A DNA stretch of 7,183 nt from an uncultured Erysipelotrichaceae bacterium (GTDB lineage: Bacteria > Bacillota_I > Bacilli_A > RF39 > UBA660): positions 1 to 7,183 of the forward strand of contig CADBMO010000115.1 of assembly GCA_902795755.1 (NCBI GenBank). The letters run 5' to 3'. Below the pieces are notes generated by a model. That model was given only the letters and a program-made list of their open reading frames with translations. It ran no database searches and was not told the origin of the DNA. Positions 4,964-7,183 of the stretch are shown here, piece after piece. The position numbers and the translations under genes are program-made. Numbering within the stretch: the first letter of the stretch is position 1; each line of letters opens with the position of its first letter.

Positions 4964-5314
4964 CTAATGTGTATATAATATGCTACATTTAAAAATAACA
5001 TCTGTCACAAAGAAAATCAAACAATAATAGATAATAATTACTAGTATTATAACAATTGGTGCTAAAACTAGTGGTATTAACCAATTATCGTTATTTTTAA
5101 ATTTTCTTGAAACGATTAGAATAAAAGAAATAATCCATGAAATAGCAAGAATTGTTGGAACAATATCTACCGATATAAAGGCACGCAAGCCATTTTCTGG
5201 TGCTAATGATTGGATTGAGTCAGTAATATTAGGTAAAAAAATTATTCCTATAAGTATTTGTAATATTGTAAATAAAATTGATGTTTCAATTGTTGACTTA
5301 GTTTTCTTGTCCAT
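4964..5314 (-). CDS. Three-helix membrane protein of unknown function
   Basis: A 116-residue protein with three predicted membrane segments, at about residues 11-30, 49-69 and 79-108, the last being long and very hydrophobic (LVLAPIVIILVIIIYYCLIFF). The loop between the first two (TDSIQSLAPENGLRAFISVD) is probably outside, and the basic loop SRKFKNNDNW inside. The ATG at 5314 lies 3 bp after the stop of the upstream five-helix membrane gene, with a modest GAGATAGG ribosome site inside that gene, so translational coupling is likely. Not recognised; it might form a complex with the five-helix membrane protein encoded just before it. Confidence 0.75.
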   Translation of the reverse strand: MDKKTKSTIETSILFTILQILIGIIFLPNITDSIQSLAPENGLRAFISVDIVPTILAISWIISFILIVSRKFKNNDNWLIPLVLAPIVIILVIIIYYCLIFFVTDVIFKCSILYTH

Positions 5315-5317
5315 TAC

Positions 5318-5944
5318 CTATCTCACTTTCTTACATTTTTTATCATGAAGTATCTTATTATAATCCTCTAGTGTATATCCTACTTGATTATCATAACCAA
5401 TATCAAGTGCATTTCCTATTTTAATAACAATATTAGGTTCTATAACTGCATAATGCATATGATCCATTGCACCACCTGAATATGAGAAAATTTCATATTT
5501 ACCACATTTATAATGTTCTTCATCATATGCCATAGATCTAAGTCTATTTCCATCTTCACTAATCAATTCCATCCTCATAAAAGATAATAATACCACTATC
5601 GGAAAGAATAATATGCATATTAATGCTACCATACCAAATACAATACAAATAAACTTACTCTTATAATTTAAAACAAGCATTTCAATGATTGAAATTATTA
5701 ATAAAATATATAAGTATGGATTACTAATCACTAATGCATCAATTGGCAGCAGAATATAAAATGTTTTTTTAAATTTCATTGTATTATTAAATTTATATGT
5801 AATAAATAAAGATAGTAATAGTACCATTATCATAAATAAATGATATAAAAATCCTTTGAAATAAAATTGATTTTTTTCAAGACATAACATAAACAATATA
5901 AATAATTCTAAAAATACATAATAATAGTTAATTATCTTTTTCAA
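5318..5944 (-). CDS. Five-helix membrane protein with C-terminal soluble domain
   Basis: A 208-residue protein from a TTG start at 5944. TTG is chosen because GTAGGTG sits six bases upstream, a spacing repeated at other starts here; a GTG at 5953 would overlap that ribosome site. Hydrophobic segments are visible at about residues 8-22, 33-51, 63-75, 77-93 and 98-122, so roughly five helices. Residues 123-208 form a soluble domain containing EHYKCGKYEIFSYSGGAMDH, then HYAVIEPNIVIKIGN and a Tyr-rich end. The GKYEIFSYSGGA pattern recalls short beta domains in other uncharacterised Firmicute membrane proteins, but I cannot name a family. The upstream gene ends 23 bp before and the downstream gene starts 3 bp after, so it is in the middle of an operon. 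Confidence 0.75.
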   Translation of the reverse strand: MKKIINYYYVFLELFILFMLCLEKNQFYFKGFLYHLFMIMVLLLSLFITYKFNNTMKFKKTFYILLPIDALVISNPYLYILLIISIIEMLVLNYKSKFICIVFGMVALICILFFPIVVLLSFMRMELISEDGNRLRSMAYDEEHYKCGKYEIFSYSGGAMDHMHYAVIEPNIVIKIGNALDIGYDNQVGYTLEDYNKILHDKKCKKVR

Positions 5945-5967
5945 TTTATACACCTACTTCATATTTT

Positions 5968-6690
5968 TTATTTATATTCATTCTTGAATTCTTGACTTTC
6001 TATTATTTTTAAATCAGTATAGTATGGCCCTAACCCAAAAGGTGGGCCATCTAAATCCATTTCATGTGTCATTACGAAAGTCCACTTAAAATCTTTATCT
6101 ATTACATAACAATCCGATTCAATTTCGTCGTTTATTATCATGCTATATAACTTATCATAGGAAATATTTTTTTCTTCTAATACAATATCACTATGCTGAA
6201 ATATAATATACACATGGTTTTTTAAAATTTTATTTAAATATTCAATAGCATATATACCTTGATAATGTGGTATTTTTTCATACGAGAAAGCATGCCACAT
6301 AAATTGTTTTAAATATATCTTTTGTTTATCTGTTTTAGAAACATTTTTAAAAAAAGTTTGAATATATTTTTCTTTTATACTTGTCAATTCTATACCATAC
6401 TGTCTTCTAATTTCATTTTTATCTTTAATACTAAATGTCATATCAATATATATATCATCTATTTTATTCCATTCATTTTTTAGACAAATACCATTTATAT
6501 TAAAATTATATAGTTCATCTAATGTTTTAAATTCAAATGTACCCATTATAGAATTTCCAAAACTTATATAATTTTCAAATTTAGTCATTATGTATGATTC
6601 TTTGTAGTTTTTTAAGAAAAATTCTATTTCAGGATGTCTATTACTATCTAATGAATCGAATAATTCTTTAAATTTTTTATATGTAATCAA
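5968..6690 (-). CDS. DUF4275-like protein with N-terminal extension
   Basis: A 240-residue soluble protein with a TTG start at 6690 behind AGGAGTG. Residues about 100-224 have the pattern I associate with DUF4275 proteins of Bacilli: FMWHAFSYEK (130-139), YIIFQHSDIV (161-170), DCYVIDKDFKWTFVMTHE (193-210) and GPYY (221-224), in that order. DUF4275 proteins are usually about 140-165 residues, so residues 1-95 are an extra N-terminal part; it contains a short beta-rich stretch (YISFGNSIMGTFEF, then DDIYIDMTFSI) of no known family. No catalytic function is known for the family. It is second in the leftward operon, 37 bp after the 80-residue gene; a weak internal -10 (TATAAT, 6715-6720) might give extra transcription. 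The family assignment is from memory of the motif order and has not been checked. Confidence 0.7.
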   Translation of the reverse strand: MITYKKFKELFDSLDSNRHPEIEFFLKNYKESYIMTKFENYISFGNSIMGTFEFKTLDELYNFNINGICLKNEWNKIDDIYIDMTFSIKDKNEIRRQYGIELTSIKEKYIQTFFKNVSKTDKQKIYLKQFMWHAFSYEKIPHYQGIYAIEYLNKILKNHVYIIFQHSDIVLEEKNISYDKLYSMIINDEIESDCYVIDKDFKWTFVMTHEMDLDGPPFGLGPYYTDLKIIESQEFKNEYK

Positions 6691-6727
6691 TTATATACAC
6701 TCCTATTCAATAAAATTATATCATAAA

Positions 6728-6970
6728 TTATAATTTTTCTATAGACTTATATATATCATTTATTTTGTTATTATATTCATCTAATTGTCTGTTATATTCA
6801 TCGAGTTTCTTTTTTTGCCAAAAATAAGGTTTATTTGCCTTTAAATTATTAATTAACATATTATAAAAGTTAATATCTTCTCTATAAAACTCTAACATCT
6901 TCATTGAATTACTATCTAGATGTTGTAATTGTAAATCAATTAGTTTAATTATCTCATTATTTCTTATCAT
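6728..6970 (-). CDS. Short coiled-coil protein, first gene of the cargo operon
   Basis: An 80-residue, almost wholly helical and charged protein (EIIKLIDLQLQHL, then KKKLDEYNRQLDEYNNKINDI) with heptad-like hydrophobic spacing at residues about 54-78, so probably a coiled coil. No membrane segment or signal peptide. The ATG at 6970 is preceded by TAGGTG (minus strand, 6978-6983), the same ribosome-site type as the XRE gene opposite. It is the first gene after the shared promoter region and so the first target of repression by the divergent regulator. Function not recognised; its short length and helical make-up would fit a small partner or antitoxin-like protein, but no such family is visible. 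Confidence 0.65.
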   Translation of the reverse strand: MIRNNEIIKLIDLQLQHLDSNSMKMLEFYREDINFYNMLINNLKANKPYFWQKKKLDEYNRQLDEYNNKINDIYKSIEKL

Positions 6971-6993
6971 ATGTATACACCTATTATATTAAA

Positions 6994-7002
6994 ATTATAA
7001 CA
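6994..7002 (-). promoter_or_regulatory. Promoter of the leftward cargo operon
   Basis: Leftward TGTTATAAT gives an extended -10 (TATAAT at 6994-6999). The start point would leave a leader of about 17 nt before the ATG at 6970. No strong -35 is seen, and the hexamer lies inside the first operator-like repeat. Confidence 0.6.
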
Positions 7003-7033
7003 CAGAATAGCAATAATTATAACTCAAAATAGC
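6994..7033. repeat. Two operator-like direct repeats, 22-bp period
   Basis: ATTATAACACAGAATAGC (6994-7011) and ATTATAACTCAAAATAGC (7016-7033) match at 16 of 18 positions and are offset by 22 bp, about two helical turns, so both face the same side of the DNA. They lie between the divergent cargo and XRE genes, the first on the cargo -10. Binding by the XRE protein is inferred. Confidence 0.65.
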
Positions 7034-7085
7034 ATTTATCTAATAATTACTACATTAAATGTGAAAATAATAATAGGTGGTAATT

Positions 7086-7183
7086 ATGATAGAGTTTAGA
7101 AGATTAAAAGATTTAAGAGAAGATAATGATATTAGTCAAAATGATATGGCTAAAATATTAAAGGTTAATCGTTCTACATATTC
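7086..7183 (+). CDS. XRE-family transcriptional regulator (partial, runs off the window)
   Basis: Only the first 32 codons and two bases are present. The translation starts MIEFRRLKDLREDNDIS and continues QNDMAKILKVNRSTYS. This is the Cro/C1-type helix-turn-helix: helix 1 with the LKDLREDNDISQ turn, helix 2 (QNDMAKIL) and the recognition helix (VNRSTYS). AGGTGG at 7075-7080 precedes the ATG. In Firmicute integrative elements such a protein, divergent from other genes at a repeat-bearing promoter, is usually the repressor controlling excision or cargo genes. The two direct repeats at 6994-7033 are its likely operators. Its C-terminal domain, which could tell a plain repressor from an ImmR-like or peptidase-linked one, lies outside the window. 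Confidence 0.9.
   Translation, partial: MIEFRRLKDLREDNDISQNDMAKILKVNRSTY

Noticed and set aside
4945..5001. A longer start for the 4552-4944 gene
   Set aside because: It would overlap the upstream gene and pass over the well-placed GGAGGT at 4951-4956.
6728..6970. A toxin-antitoxin pair formed by the 80-residue gene and its neighbour
   Set aside because: Neither protein shows a recognised toxin or antitoxin motif, and the DUF4275-like neighbour is too large for a typical small toxin; context alone is not enough.
6994..7033. Start of a CRISPR array
   Set aside because: Only two imperfect 18-bp repeats with a 4-bp gap and no spacer-sized units; an operator pair explains them better.
72..7183. 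UGA read as tryptophan (Mollicute code)
   Set aside because: No gene here ends in TGA, which first suggested it, but all Trp codons I checked are TGG and TAA preference is expected at this base composition. The data do not support recoding.

Overview
The window is very A+T-rich, every Trp codon I checked is TGG, and genes start ATG or TTG behind Shine-Dalgarno sites of the AGGAGG or TAGGTG type. Together with an MscL, a DUF4190-type protein, a Pre/MobV relaxase and an XRE regulator of Firmicutes style, this points to a low-GC Firmicute (Bacilli or Mollicute-related gut lineage) using the standard code. No genus can be named from the sequence.

Layout. Positions 1-2113 look like ordinary chromosome: four short monocistronic genes, namely a two-helix membrane protein (72-590, +), the mechanosensitive channel mscL (604-1020, -), a small P-loop nucleotide-kinase-like protein (1107-1694, +) and a DUF4190-like membrane protein (1711-2016, -). 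They are arranged as convergent pairs sharing bidirectional terminators and divergent pairs sharing compact promoters. At 2078-2136 there is a leftward terminator preceded, at tRNA-like spacing, by the last ~20 nt of a tRNA-Pro gene including CCA, while the 5' part of the tRNA is missing. I read this as one end (att) of an integrated element.

From about 2114 to beyond 7183 the window holds that element, probably an integrative mobilizable element. It carries a winged-helix replication-initiator-like protein (2256-2984, +), a Pre/MobV relaxase overlapping it (2974-4257, +), then about 290 bp of non-coding DNA packed with hairpins (4257-4545) that includes an oriT with a pMV158 MobM-like nick sequence. 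A leftward operon of five uncharacterised cargo genes follows (6970 down to 4552: short coiled-coil protein, DUF4275-like protein, five-helix membrane protein, three-helix membrane protein, small soluble protein). At the right edge begins a rightward XRE-type repressor (7086->7183), divergent from the cargo operon. Two 22-bp-period repeats in the shared promoter look like its operators. No integrase and no mating-pore gene is present. I infer an integrase to the right and use of a helper element's secretion system.

The most interesting parts are the att/tRNA-Pro scar, the oriT lying downstream of its relaxase inside a hairpin array, and the unknown five-gene cargo operon under putative repressor control.
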